Shown here in pieces: positions 36,734-45,417 of a stretch of 64,000 bases of DNA; position 1 is the stretch's first letter; each line of letters opens with the position of its first letter. This DNA is from Thermoproteota archaeon (lineage in GTDB: Archaea; Thermoproteota; Thermoprotei_A; EX4484-217-1), in contig JAPDJU010000005.1 in NCBI GenBank assembly GCA_029258915.1, forward strand, positions 1 to 64,000, in the 5' to 3' direction. Position numbers and translations under genes: made by a program. The notes beneath the pieces were generated by a model that worked only from the letters and a program-made list of their open reading frames with translations, had not been told where the DNA came from and made no database searches.

Positions 36734-36750
36734 TTTTTATCCCTCGTAGA

Positions 36751-37179
36751 ATGGATAGAGCAAGGATATATAAGGGGGTTACGGTTTCAACAGATATAGC
36801 GGTGATCTCTTTGCCTAGAACAGTTAAAGCCAGTAGGTTTATTGAGCTAAAAAGCGTAATAGAGAAAATAGAACAAAGCAAAATACCGCGGGTCATGAAT
36901 TTAAACATTACATCTAAGGATAAGAAGTACAAAGTTTTCATGGAAATGCATGAAAACATAGTGCTATTTAGGGAAGGGGATGAAGTGCTTTTCGGCATAT
37001 ACTTTGAAAAACCAGTGTTTAAGGAAGATGATTTCTTAGGGAGAGGAATGATATTTAAAGTCGAAAAAGATAAGATATATATTTCGATAGGCGGGTTTTT
37101 AGCTGTAATTGAAGGGAAAATGAAGCCCTTACCAAGTGTAGGCAACGAAGTTTACGTTAAGTTATCTAAAATCTCATAA
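36751..37179 (+). CDS. rpoG: RNA polymerase subunit Rpo8 (RpoG, Rpb8-like)
   Basis: Small RNA polymerase subunit found in part of the Thermoproteota and related to eukaryotic Rpb8. 142 residues. The match is in the C-terminal half, where FLGRGMIFKVEKDKIYISIGGFLAVIEGK aligns with the Rpb8 segment YGKVYRI...YVSYGGLLMRLQGD, and in the preceding strand NIVLFREGDEVLFGIYFEK. ATG 36751 is preferred to the upstream ATG 36718, which lies inside the divergent Sm gene. Sequence divergence in this family is high, so the assignment is probable rather than certain. Confidence 0.7.
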   Translation: MDRARIYKGVTVSTDIAVISLPRTVKASRFIELKSVIEKIEQSKIPRVMNLNITSKDKKYKVFMEMHENIVLFREGDEVLFGIYFEKPVFKEDDFLGRGMIFKVEKDKIYISIGGFLAVIEGKMKPLPSVGNEVYVKLSKIS

Positions 37180-37216
37180 TGCGTTTTTTAAACCCTCCTC
37201 TAAATACTGAGGGGAC

Positions 37217-38920
37217 ATGAGACGCTTATATGCGTTAGTAATTATGGTTTCATCATTTACGTTACTATATCTATCCATATATAGACCTTGGATATTTAAC
37301 TTAGATAGTTTCATCTCTGTACAGGGTAAAATAGTTATATTAGTCAGTATAACGATATTTGCAATAGTCTTGGTAGCTTACTTAAGGATCCTTTATAGAA
37401 CAAACAGAAATATATCTAAAAACGACGTAGCCATATTTAAAGTAAAACCTATGTTAAGAGAATTAAAAGAAGATGAATTAAAAGATGCTTTTAAGGAACT
37501 TAATGCTTTCTTACTTTATTTAAGAAATAAAGGGTATGAACATGCACTTACATTTTTAAGCAGCAAAGATAAACCTGTTGAGGTTATTTTGCTTATAAAA
37601 CTGCCACCTGAGAGGAAAGTTTCAGCAGACAATTTCTCTAAGATCATAGCTACAGATTTTAAAATATCGTGTAAAAAATGGAACATAAGCATAGTTGGAT
37701 ATAAGGATACTTTAACAAACTTAGTAAAAAATATACTATTTAATACGACTTCTAAAGCTATTCATCATGACTTTCTCTTAAACATGTACTTTGCCTTACC
37801 TTACGACCTTGATCTAAGTGCTAATTTTAACGTAATTGATTTTAAACATGACAGAATCATTGTCAAAGATGATGCAAAGATTAAGCTCGGTATAGTAGAA
37901 GGTACAGAGAAAGAGCTTGTACTAACACTAGATGATATAAATAAGCATGTACTAATCCTTGGTAGCACAGGTTTAGGAAAAACAACGACTTCCTCCATTC
38001 TAACATTAGAACTTATTAGACATAACATACCTGTGCTAATTATAGACTGGCATGATGAGTACTTTAATTTACTATTAAAACTGGGTTTATCGCATAATGC
38101 AGTAAAGGTGTATAATGTTAATAATCCGTATCCTTTAGATCCCTTTGCTGCAAAAAATAGTGAGAGTCTGGACGAGAAGATAAGCTACATAGTTGATATA
38201 TTAGAATCCACACTTAATTTAACACCACCTCAATCATATTACTTGTATGAGGTTCTATATGAAGAATGTAAGAAAGGGTATTCTGAAATGTCCTTCAATG
38301 TGCTTTTTGAAAAATTGAAAAGCTATAATGATATTATAGAAGGCTACTCAGGTAGAGAAGCAAGATTTGCTCTTTTAAGGAAAATAAGGTTATTAACCAT
38401 AGGTCAAGCTAAAAAGCTTTTTAAAATACAAGACAGTAAGAACACTAAGCTAGTAAGAAAGCCGGTTACCATAATCGAGTTAGGAAGAATAAAGAACAAT
38501 ACACTAAGAAGAACTTACACACTATTTCTTCTAAAGGAACTATTCTCTACATACACTGAAAAAGGGCTAAGTAGCAATTTAAAATTGGCTGTTGTCTTAG
38601 ATGAATTCCATAACCTAATAAATAATCAACCATGTAATGTTCTTGAAAGATTGTTTTCAGAAATTAGGAAATTTGGCGTAGGACTTATCGTAGTTTCCCA
38701 AACTGTCGCTGGTTTACCTAATTTTGTTCTTAGAAATGCAAATACTAAAATAATTCATTCAATAAAAACGTTTCAGGATTTAAAGGAATTAATAAACATT
38801 ATACCATACGGTCCCAAATTTCAAGATGTTATTTTGAATTTATCCGTAGGTGAAGCCTTAGTATATAAAGTAAGTATGCAATACCCTGTTAAGGTTAGCA
38901 TAAAATTGCCTTGTATTTAG
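37217..38920 (+). CDS. HerA/VirB4-type membrane ATPase (CedB-like)
   Basis: 567 residues. Two membrane helices at residues about 5-22 and 37-58, then a charged region, then a HerA/FtsK-superfamily motor: Walker A GSTGLGKTT near residues 249-257, Walker B AVVLDEFHNL near 456-464, and a glutamine sensor in VVSQTVAGLP. This layout is that of CedB, the ATPase of the crenarchaeal DNA-import (Ced) system, and of VirB4-like ATPases. No CedA-like small membrane protein was found next to it. DNA transfer is the leading idea; a HerA-like repair role is the alternative. The 3' end overlaps the convergent kinase gene by 4 bases. Confidence 0.7.
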   Translation: MRRLYALVIMVSSFTLLYLSIYRPWIFNLDSFISVQGKIVILVSITIFAIVLVAYLRILYRTNRNISKNDVAIFKVKPMLRELKEDELKDAFKELNAFLLYLRNKGYEHALTFLSSKDKPVEVILLIKLPPERKVSADNFSKIIATDFKISCKKWNISIVGYKDTLTNLVKNILFNTTSKAIHHDFLLNMYFALPYDLDLSANFNVIDFKHDRIIVKDDAKIKLGIVEGTEKELVLTLDDINKHVLILGSTGLGKTTTSSILTLELIRHNIPVLIIDWHDEYFNLLLKLGLSHNAVKVYNVNNPYPLDPFAAKNSESLDEKISYIVDILESTLNLTPPQSYYLYEVLYEECKKGYSEMSFNVLFEKLKSYNDIIEGYSGREARFALLRKIRLLTIGQAKKLFKIQDSKNTKLVRKPVTIIELGRIKNNTLRRTYTLFLLKELFSTYTEKGLSSNLKLAVVLDEFHNLINNQPCNVLERLFSEIRKFGVGLIVVSQTVAGLPNFVLRNANTKIIHSIKTFQDLKELINIIPYGPKFQDVILNLSVGEALVYKVSMQYPVKVSIKLPCI

Positions 38921-39492
38921 ATAAGAAATTTTTCTAATAATTTAAAATCTATGATGGTAGTCCAATCTATGAATTCCTTTTTCTCGCAGCGTCCATGTTT
39001 AATTATTTCAAGTATTCTATTAACCACATTGTCTAAATTCATGTTTGTTACATTGATTTCGCATATGCGATGTTCTCCTAAAACACTAATAGCATTAGCT
39101 GTAGGAACACCAAGTATCTCTGCTGCAACATTTTCTTTAATCTTTTTTTCATTCCATTTTCTTTTCTTTAGTCTTTCGTAAAGAACTAATGGGTGTAGTC
39201 TAAGTACAAAAAAGAGGTTTATATATTCCTTAGGAACTATTTCTCCATAATGGCCTTCAATTATCAAGTACTCGTCTTTGTAATCCTCTATAAATTCCCT
39301 AATTTTTGCAATGGTTTTTTCCTCGTCGATAATATAGGTCTTACGATTATCATCGTAACTTACATACAATTTGTTATCTATAATGAATTTGGATAGATTA
39401 ATAACCTTAGCCTTAAGTTTTTCAGCTAACTTAGTTGCAATAATAGATTTCCCTACTCCAGGAACTCCACTTATTACTATTATTATAGTCAA
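38917..39492 (-). CDS. AK6/Fap7-type adenylate kinase
   Basis: P-loop NMP kinase of the AK6 (hCINAP/Fap7) family, 191 residues, also needed for small-subunit rRNA processing in eukaryotes and archaea. Walker A is ISGVPGVGKS; a lid-region LKKRKWNEKKIKENVAAEILG holds the conserved RxW. The C-terminal WTTIIDFKLLEKF is family-like. It is on the minus strand upstream of nothing, facing the HerA-type gene (4-base overlap), and downstream of the thermosome gene after 70 bases. Confidence 0.87.
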   Translation of the reverse strand: MTIIIVISGVPGVGKSIIATKLAEKLKAKVINLSKFIIDNKLYVSYDDNRKTYIIDEEKTIAKIREFIEDYKDEYLIIEGHYGEIVPKEYINLFFVLRLHPLVLYERLKKRKWNEKKIKENVAAEILGVPTANAISVLGEHRICEINVTNMNLDNVVNRILEIIKHGRCEKKEFIDWTTIIDFKLLEKFLI

Positions 39493-39562
39493 GACTAGTC
39501 CTCAGAAATCTATGAGAAAGAAGTGTTACAAAAAATTGTTCTTTATTAATATAAAACTTAGT

Positions 39563-41203
39563 TTACTCTTCCTCTTCTTTCTTTTCTTCTTTCTTTTTCT
39601 CTTCTTCTTTTTCAAGTTTTGAAGCTGCTATTATATCGTCTATTCTAAGTATTAATGTTGAAGCCTCAGTAGCTGTCTTTATGGCGTTAGCTTTTACGCT
39701 TGAAGGCTCTATTACGCCGAGTTTATACATGTTTTCTGGTTTTCCTGTAAATACGTTAATTCCGTAAGGCAACCCTTCAGGTTTTTCATGTAATGCTCTT
39801 AGCTCAACTATGACATTTACCGGGTCTAATCCTGCGTTTTCAGCCAAAGCCCTCGGAACTGATTCAAGTGCATTAGCAAATGATTCAATGGCTAGTTGTT
39901 CTTTCCCTCCAACTTCAGGCGCATATCTTCTTAGTAACTTAGCTAATTCTACTTCTATTGCTCCACCGCCAGGAACGATTCTTCCATCTTTAACGACATC
40001 TGCTGTTGCATTTAATGCGTCTTTAATTGCTCTTTCTGCTTCATCAACCATTCTTTCTAAACCTGCTCTTACAAGAATACTTACTGCTTTTGGATTCTTG
40101 CATCCTTCGATAAATACCATTTTATCTTCTCCTACTCTTCTTTCTTCAACAAGCTCTGCTTCACCAAGATCTTCAGGTGATAGTTCATCGAGATTTGTTA
40201 CTATTCTTCCTCCTGTTGCTCTTTCCAACTTCTCCATATCACTTCTCTTAACCCTTCTAACAGCCAATATACCATGTTTAGCTAGGAAATGCTGAGCGAC
40301 TTCATCGATACCCTTCTGGCAAAATACTACGTTGGCGCCTGTTTTAGCTATTTTTTCAACCATCTCCTTAAGTAGTCTTTCTTCTTCCTCTAGAAACGCT
40401 CTCATCTTAGTTGGATCCGTTATTCTAATTTCAGCATCTATTTCCGTTTTCTCTATTTCTAACGCTGTATTTAACAAGGCTATTTTAGCATTTCTTATTC
40501 TCTTAGGCATACCAGGATGTACAACTTCCTTGTCAATAATTATACCGTACACTAATTGCGTGTCACGAATGCCTCCTCCATGTTTCTTAATTATTTGTAC
40601 ATTATCTAAATCCACATACCAGCGGTCTCCACGTTTTTCAGCAACCTGTTTAACGGCTTTAACAGCGATTTCTGCTAAATGTTCTCTAGCTCCATGAACC
40701 GCTTTACTGGTTAAGGCTGTTTTAGCTATGTTCTTTAAGGTCTCAATATCGTCGATGTCTATTTTCTTAGATACCGTATTTATGAACTCTACGGTTTTCT
40801 GTAAAGCCTTACGACATCCTGAAATTATTACTGTTGGGTGAATGTTCTTTTCTAGTAAAGATTCTGCTGCTTTTAGTAATTCACCCGCTAAAATAACGCA
40901 GGTTTTAGTTCCATCTCCGACCTCATCGTCTTGTGCTTTAGCTATTTGTACAAGCATTTTTGCTGCTGGATGCTGTACATCTAGTTTGTCTAATATGGTT
41001 GCTCCATCATTTGTTATTGTTACGTCCCCTAAAGTGTCTACAAGCATTTTATCCATTCCACGTGGTCCTAGCGTTGTTCTCAGAGTTTCTGATATAGCCC
41101 TTACAGCCATGATATTTGTTCTTAAAGCATCTCTACCGGTAGTTCTTTGAGTACCCTCTTTTAATATGAGGACAGGTATTCCCATAGGTTGTTGTACAGC
41201 CAT
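39563..41203 (-). CDS. Thermosome subunit (group II chaperonin)
   Basis: ATP-driven protein-folding chaperone, 546 residues. The ATP motifs [25 protein letters not shown] and the catalytic Asp region are intact, as are [11 protein letters not shown] and [12 protein letters not shown]. The C-terminal tail is a run of Lys and Glu. The longer frame begins at GTG 41212, but that belongs to the GGTG ribosome-binding site; ATG 41203 is the start. A strong TATA element lies about 65 bases upstream. It is divergent from rps17e. Confidence 0.96.
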   Translation of the reverse strand: MAVQQPMGIPVLILKEGTQRTTGRDALRTNIMAVRAISETLRTTLGPRGMDKMLVDTLGDVTITNDGATILDKLDVQHPAAKMLVQIAKAQDDEVGDGTKTCVILAGELLKAAESLLEKNIHPTVIISGCRKALQKTVEFINTVSKKIDIDDIETLKNIAKTALTSKAVHGAREHLAEIAVKAVKQVAEKRGDRWYVDLDNVQIIKKHGGGIRDTQLVYGIIIDKEVVHPGMPKRIRNAKIALLNTALEIEKTEIDAEIRITDPTKMRAFLEEEERLLKEMVEKIAKTGANVVFCQKGIDEVAQHFLAKHGILAVRRVKRSDMEKLERATGGRIVTNLDELSPEDLGEAELVEERRVGEDKMVFIEGCKNPKAVSILVRAGLERMVDEAERAIKDALNATADVVKDGRIVPGGGAIEVELAKLLRRYAPEVGGKEQLAIESFANALESVPRALAENAGLDPVNVIVELRALHEKPEGLPYGINVFTGKPENMYKLGVIEPSSVKANAIKTATEASTLILRIDDIIAASKLEKEEEKKKEEKKEEEE

Positions 41204-41270
41204 ATTTCCCACCTTAAAATCATAATATCTACTAAATAATGTGTAGTCCGGAAACCATGAAGCCAGTGCT

Positions 41271-41290
41271 TCTATATATACCTTTCGGTA
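41271..41290 (-). promoter_or_regulatory. Thermosome promoter (BRE and TATA) inside an inverted repeat
   Basis: On the minus strand CCGAAAGG (BRE-like) is followed by TATATATAG. The BRE half, TACCGAAAGGT, recurs inverted at 41336-41347 (TACCGAAAAGGT with one extra A) in front of rps17e. The rps17e TATA TTTATAAA lies at 41324-41331. The repeat may link the two promoters. Confidence 0.55.
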
Positions 41291-41357
41291 TTAAGACCAA
41301 GAGGTAGGCTTAATAGGGACATGTTTATAAACCTCTACCGAAAAGGTGCGAAACTCT

Positions 41358-41570
41358 ATGGGCAAGGTCAGAACATCAATAGTGAAAAGAACTGCAAGAA
41401 AAATACTCGAACTACATCCTGACAAAGTATCGTTAAGTTTCGAGGAAAATAAGAAACTTGTACAAGAAGTAGTGGATGTTAAATCTAAAAAGTTAAGAAA
41501 TCAGATAGCAGGATACTTAACGCACTTAGTGAAAATAAAGAAAAAGCTTGAAGAACAAGTAGCAAAGTAG
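41358..41570 (+). CDS. rps17e: 30S ribosomal protein S17e
   Basis: Small archaeal/eukaryotic ribosomal protein, 70 residues, basic. The family start MGKVRTSIVKRTARKILELHPDK and LSFEENKKLVQEVVDVKSKKLRNQIAGYLTHLVK are unmistakable. ATG 41358 is the start; the frame is open to 41346 without a ribosome-binding site there. Divergent from the thermosome gene. Confidence 0.96.
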   Translation: MGKVRTSIVKRTARKILELHPDKVSLSFEENKKLVQEVVDVKSKKLRNQIAGYLTHLVKIKKKLEEQVAK

Positions 41571-41706
41571 TAGTGCAACAGGTTTCATCAAAATAAACTA
41601 TGTTTTAATACGTATTGCTGTTAGAAACCAAAAATATATTTAGGGGAATTATAAACAGTGAATACAAAATAACGCATCCTCTGTTCTTAACTTAAGGTGT
41701 ACATTA

Positions 41707-42318
41707 TTGTCTAAGTTAAAGCTTAAATTTCTAACACTAACTTGGGACGATGTGCAGCAGTTATCATATAAAATATGTGATCAGATACTAAAAGAGAATT
41801 TCAAACCTGACGTCATCGTAGGGATTATGCGTGGAGGGTGGATTCCTGCAAGAATAGTACTAGATATATTGGATGTAGAAACCTTAGCAGCATTGGAAAT
41901 AAAATTTTATAAGGGTATAGGAGAAGTCAAAGAAAGACCTATACTTACTCAACCACTCATAGTTAATATAAGGGATAAAAAAGTGTTAGTAGTGGATGAT
42001 GTTGTTGATACAGGTAAGAGTCTTTCAATAGCTGTCGAAACACTTAAACTTTACGGTCCTCAGCAAATTAAAACCGCTGCTTTAGTTGTAAAACCCTGGT
42101 CCATAATAAACCCTGACTTTTACGCTTTAAAAACAGATGCATGGGTTATATTTCCATGGGAAATCAGAGAGACCGTGAAAGAAATTCTTAAATCGTTAAA
42201 TATAAGTGTAAAAGAGGTAAAAAGCGTAAAGAAGGTAGCTAACCTTATATCGGAACAAACAGGGATAAAGATAAACCATGTTATAAGAGCTCTGGAAATC
42301 TTGAGGAAAGAACAATGA
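41707..42318 (+). CDS. Phosphoribosyltransferase (COG2236, purine salvage type)
   Basis: 203 residues. The PRPP-binding motif VLVVDDVVDTGKSLSIAVETL and the N-terminal VGIMRGGWIPARIVLD place it among hypoxanthine/xanthine-guanine-type phosphoribosyltransferases of archaea. It joins a purine base to PRPP. TTG 41707 lies 7 bases after AGGTG and starts the protein. A C-terminal 50-residue helical extension is present. The next gene, cgi121, overlaps by 4 bases, so the two are translated together. It may use purines taken up by the ABC importer at 47-52 kb. Confidence 0.85.
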   Translation: MSKLKLKFLTLTWDDVQQLSYKICDQILKENFKPDVIVGIMRGGWIPARIVLDILDVETLAALEIKFYKGIGEVKERPILTQPLIVNIRDKKVLVVDDVVDTGKSLSIAVETLKLYGPQQIKTAALVVKPWSIINPDFYALKTDAWVIFPWEIRETVKEILKSLNISVKEVKSVKKVANLISEQTGIKINHVIRALEILRKEQ

Positions 42319-42881
42319 CTCTTGTAATAAACTATAAGGAAAAAAATAATTTGATCATAGCTGTAAGTCTTTTAGAAGTAGGTAAAGAAGTAAATATAAA
42401 TAAGATTATTAAAAGTCTAGGCCAAGTAGAGGACAATTTATGGGTACAACTAGTAAATACATACGCTGTTTTCTCCATAAAACACTTGCTCCTATCATCA
42501 TACATATCATTGAAAAAATATCTAAACAAAGAACTGATCACTCAAAATCCTCACATAGAACTTTTAGTAACGCTTACAGCAAAGAGGCAGATAAAAGAAG
42601 CTTTAAGATTAGCCGGTATATCTGAAACGGTAAAAGAAGTTTTCTTGGTAGTATTAGCTGTAAATAAACCTGTAAAACATGTAATTGAAGTTTTAAAGTT
42701 TTTCATAGAAAACCATGGTTTAAAGGAAAAAGACATATCTAAATTTACTTACAACATGGAAGCACCGCTAATCTGTAACATTACTAGTAAAGAGATAGAG
42801 TCAACTATTGGCTTGTCGAGTACTGAAAAAATAGAAAAGAACGTGCTAATGAAAGTTTCAAGTGTTTATCTGAAGCCCTGA
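42315..42881 (+). CDS. cgi121: KEOPS complex subunit Cgi121
   Basis: 188-residue protein of the KEOPS complex that helps make t6A on ANN-decoding tRNAs and binds tRNA. The family features are LLLSSYISLKKYLNKELITQNPHIELLVTLTAKRQIKEALRLAGI and the C-terminal domain. Overlap of 4 bases with the phosphoribosyltransferase gene (ATGA). Sequence is divergent from eukaryotic Cgi121, but the H-I-E-L-L...A.RQI.EA motif is characteristic. Confidence 0.82.
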   Translation: MTLVINYKEKNNLIIAVSLLEVGKEVNINKIIKSLGQVEDNLWVQLVNTYAVFSIKHLLLSSYISLKKYLNKELITQNPHIELLVTLTAKRQIKEALRLAGISETVKEVFLVVLAVNKPVKHVIEVLKFFIENHGLKEKDISKFTYNMEAPLICNITSKEIESTIGLSSTEKIEKNVLMKVSSVYLKP

Positions 42882-42997
42882 TTAATCGTTGTAAACAAAC
42901 AATGGTGCTGTCTTGTTAAACGTTATGATTAAATATCACGATACCTTTAAATATACAAATTTATTCCAAAAAGATGTAGCACGGGAGGTGTACGGTA

Positions 42998-43081
42998 TTG
43001 TTCTTTGAAGAAGAGGAATGGTGGGAGGAAGAGGAAGAGCTTTGGGAGGAAGAAGAGGAAGAAGAATGGGAGGAATGGTAG
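42998..43081 (+). CDS. Glu/Trp micropeptide of 27 residues
   Basis: Not recognised. TTG 42998 starts a frame ending at TAG 43079-43081. The product is M-F-F, then Glu runs of 4, 5, 7 and 2 residues broken by Trp at positions 8, 9, 16, 24 and 27 and one Leu at 15: 18 Glu, 5 Trp, net charge about -18. A GGAGGTG box (42984-42990) is exactly 7 bases before the TTG, matching other starts here, and a TATA-like TTTAAATA lies near 42949. Repetition could also make a chance purine run, but the codon pattern GAA/GAG/TGG is steady. The next gene is the TFS-like protein 29 bases on. It could bind a basic partner. Confidence 0.6.
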   Translation: MFFEEEEWWEEEEELWEEEEEEEWEEW

Positions 43082-43110
43082 TAACTTAATAATGATGAGA
43101 GTGGTTAAAT

Positions 43111-43395
43111 ATGGAATTTTGTCCTAAATGTGGTAACTTAATGGTTCCGGTAAGAAAGCATGAAAAAACAGTTCTCAAATGCAGAGCATGCGGTTATGAA
43201 TTAGAGAAAACACAAGTAGACTATAAGATCTCTCACCATGTAGGGGAAAGTAAACACGTTATAACTTCTAAAGTTTCAGAAGAGACAGGGAAATCTTTGA
43301 GAAGAAGTGAAGAAAGAGAAATGTTACAAGAGTATTACGAGGTTTTCTTAGAAACATTTAGCGAAGAAGAAAGTGGTAGTGAAGAGAGCTCTTAG
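43111..43395 (+). CDS. TFS/RpoM-like protein with a single zinc ribbon
   Basis: 94 residues. The first 25 residues (FCPKCGNLMVPVRK, then CRACGYE) match the N-terminal ribbon of transcription factor S and RPA12-like subunits. The usual C-terminal ribbon that reaches the polymerase active site with DE residues is absent; instead there is a helical, Ser/Glu-rich acidic tail ending SEEESGSEESS. Cleavage-stimulating activity is therefore not expected. It follows the Glu/Trp micropeptide by 29 bases and may share its mRNA. Confidence 0.7.
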   Translation: MEFCPKCGNLMVPVRKHEKTVLKCRACGYELEKTQVDYKISHHVGESKHVITSKVSEETGKSLRRSEEREMLQEYYEVFLETFSEEESGSEESS

Positions 43396-43535
43396 CTATC
43401 AGCTTTCAAATTTAAATCATCAACCAGGAAGTTTCTTAGCCGTCACCACTCATCATCTAGTTTTTCTAAACTATTCACTTACAGCTCAAGTATATGAAGC
43501 TATATGAACAACATTCCACTAGGTGTCTAAGCAAG

Positions 43536-45338
43536 ATGGTTAGAATAGCAACCATAGATAAGGATCTGTGTAGACCAAGGAAATGTAATTTAGAGTGTAT
43601 AAGGTTTTGCCCTATAAATAGAACTGGAACAAAGGCTATCGAAATTAATGAAGAAGCAAAAAAACCAGTAATATACGAAGAAATATGTATAGGATGCGGA
43701 ATATGCGTTAAAAAATGCCCATTTAAAGCAATAAATATTGTAAATCTACCTGAAGAATTAGAAACAGACCTTATCCATAGATACGGTATTAATGCGTTTA
43801 AACTTTATAGATTACCTATTCCTAAGCAGAAAATGATTACGGGAATTGTAGGGAAAAATGCTACAGGAAAAACAACTGCTTTAAAAATACTTTCAGGAAA
43901 ATTAAAGCCAAATTTAGGTAACCTTGAAAAAACCCCTGAATGGGATGATATAATAAAGTCTTTTAGAGGTACAGAACTGCAAACCTATTTCACAAGACTG
44001 GTAAATGGGAAGATAAGGACAATACTTAAAATACAATACGTTGATGCAGTACCAAAGTATCTTAAAGGAGAAGTAGGTAAGCTATTAATTAAAATAAATG
44101 AAAGAAACATAGTAAACGAACTAAAAGACGATTTAGGCCTCACGAAAGTTTGGAATAGAGAATTAAAAGTACTTAGTGGTGGCGAATTACAAAAATTCCT
44201 GATCGCTGCAACGTTATCTAAAGACGCTGACGTATACATGTTTGATGAGCCATGCAGTTATCTTGATGTTTATGAGCGTATGAGAATAGCTAAAGTGATA
44301 AGGAAGTACACTGTTGATAAGGGTAAAACAGCCATAATTGTGGAGCACGATATTGCAATCTTAGATTACCTATCTGACTTAGTTCACGTAATATATGGTG
44401 TTCCAGGAACATATGGCATAGTCTCGCATCCCTATGGAGTAAAATCAGGAATAAACTTCTTCCTAGATGGATTCTTACCTGATGAAAACATGCGTATCAG
44501 AGACACTCCGATAAGATTCCATGTAAAACCTCCAACTATTGCTTGGCCCTCAGAAATGGAGCTTATTAAGTGGACTGAAACACTTGTTAAATTGAATAGC
44601 TTCGTACTCAAGATTTCGAAGGGAAGCATACATAAGGGTGAAATTGTAGGCATCCTAGGACCCAATGGTATAGGTAAAACAACATTTGTAAGAACCCTTA
44701 TAGGCGAAATAAAACCTGTAGAAGGTACAGTATATTCATTTTCTGAAATAACTATGAGCTATAAGCCGCAATATGTTTCAACATATTATGCTAAGTTTAA
44801 AGAATATAAAGTAAGTGAAGTATTAAAGCTCATTTCTCAGGTTTCTGAACCTCCTAACTGGTTTAAGAAAGATGTTATTAGGAAACTGGGTGTAGACAGG
44901 TTATATGATAGATACATTGGAGAATTAAGTGGAGGAGAACTGCAGAAAATAGCTATAGTGGCATGTTTATTAAAAGAAGCAAAAATATATCTGCTGGATG
45001 AACCCTCAGCTTATTTAGATGTCGAAGAAAGACTTACTGTAGCTAAAGCAATAAAGAATGTTATTGAAATGCGTGAGGCAGCCGCATTTGTGGTTGAACA
45101 CGATATAATACTTCAAGATTACTTGGCACAAACATTAATGGTTTTTAGGGGTAAGCCTGGCATTGAAGGTTATGCTGAAGCTCCTATGGGCCTTAGAGAA
45201 GGTATAAATGTTTTTCTTAAAGACGTTGGCATCACCTTTAGGCGTGATGCGAGAACTAAAAGGCCTAGAGTAAATAAAGAAGGTAGTTACCTCGATCGTT
45301 TACAGAAAAGATTAGGAGAATACTATTACGTTGAATAA
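43536..45338 (+). CDS. ABCE1 (Rli1), ribosome recycling ATPase
   Basis: Splits ribosomes after termination or rescue, with Pelota (20605). 600 residues. Two 4Fe-4S clusters: CRPRKCNLECIRFCP and CIGCGICVKKCP. NBD1 Walker A GKNATGKTT and signature LSGGELQKF; NBD2 Walker A GPNGIGKTT and signature LSGGELQK; hinge regions in between. The frame reaches 43494, but ATG 43536 (MVRIATIDKD) agrees with the family start. All catalytic residues are present. Confidence 0.96.
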   Translation: MVRIATIDKDLCRPRKCNLECIRFCPINRTGTKAIEINEEAKKPVIYEEICIGCGICVKKCPFKAINIVNLPEELETDLIHRYGINAFKLYRLPIPKQKMITGIVGKNATGKTTALKILSGKLKPNLGNLEKTPEWDDIIKSFRGTELQTYFTRLVNGKIRTILKIQYVDAVPKYLKGEVGKLLIKINERNIVNELKDDLGLTKVWNRELKVLSGGELQKFLIAATLSKDADVYMFDEPCSYLDVYERMRIAKVIRKYTVDKGKTAIIVEHDIAILDYLSDLVHVIYGVPGTYGIVSHPYGVKSGINFFLDGFLPDENMRIRDTPIRFHVKPPTIAWPSEMELIKWTETLVKLNSFVLKISKGSIHKGEIVGILGPNGIGKTTFVRTLIGEIKPVEGTVYSFSEITMSYKPQYVSTYYAKFKEYKVSEVLKLISQVSEPPNWFKKDVIRKLGVDRLYDRYIGELSGGELQKIAIVACLLKEAKIYLLDEPSAYLDVEERLTVAKAIKNVIEMREAAAFVVEHDIILQDYLAQTLMVFRGKPGIEGYAEAPMGLREGINVFLKDVGITFRRDARTKRPRVNKEGSYLDRLQKRLGEYYYVE

Positions 45339-45417
45339 TTCTCTATACCATGAGCGGTAAAAATAAAAATATAAGAGACAAACCCCCTATCTTAGATATT
45401 GAGTCGTAGGTGGTATT

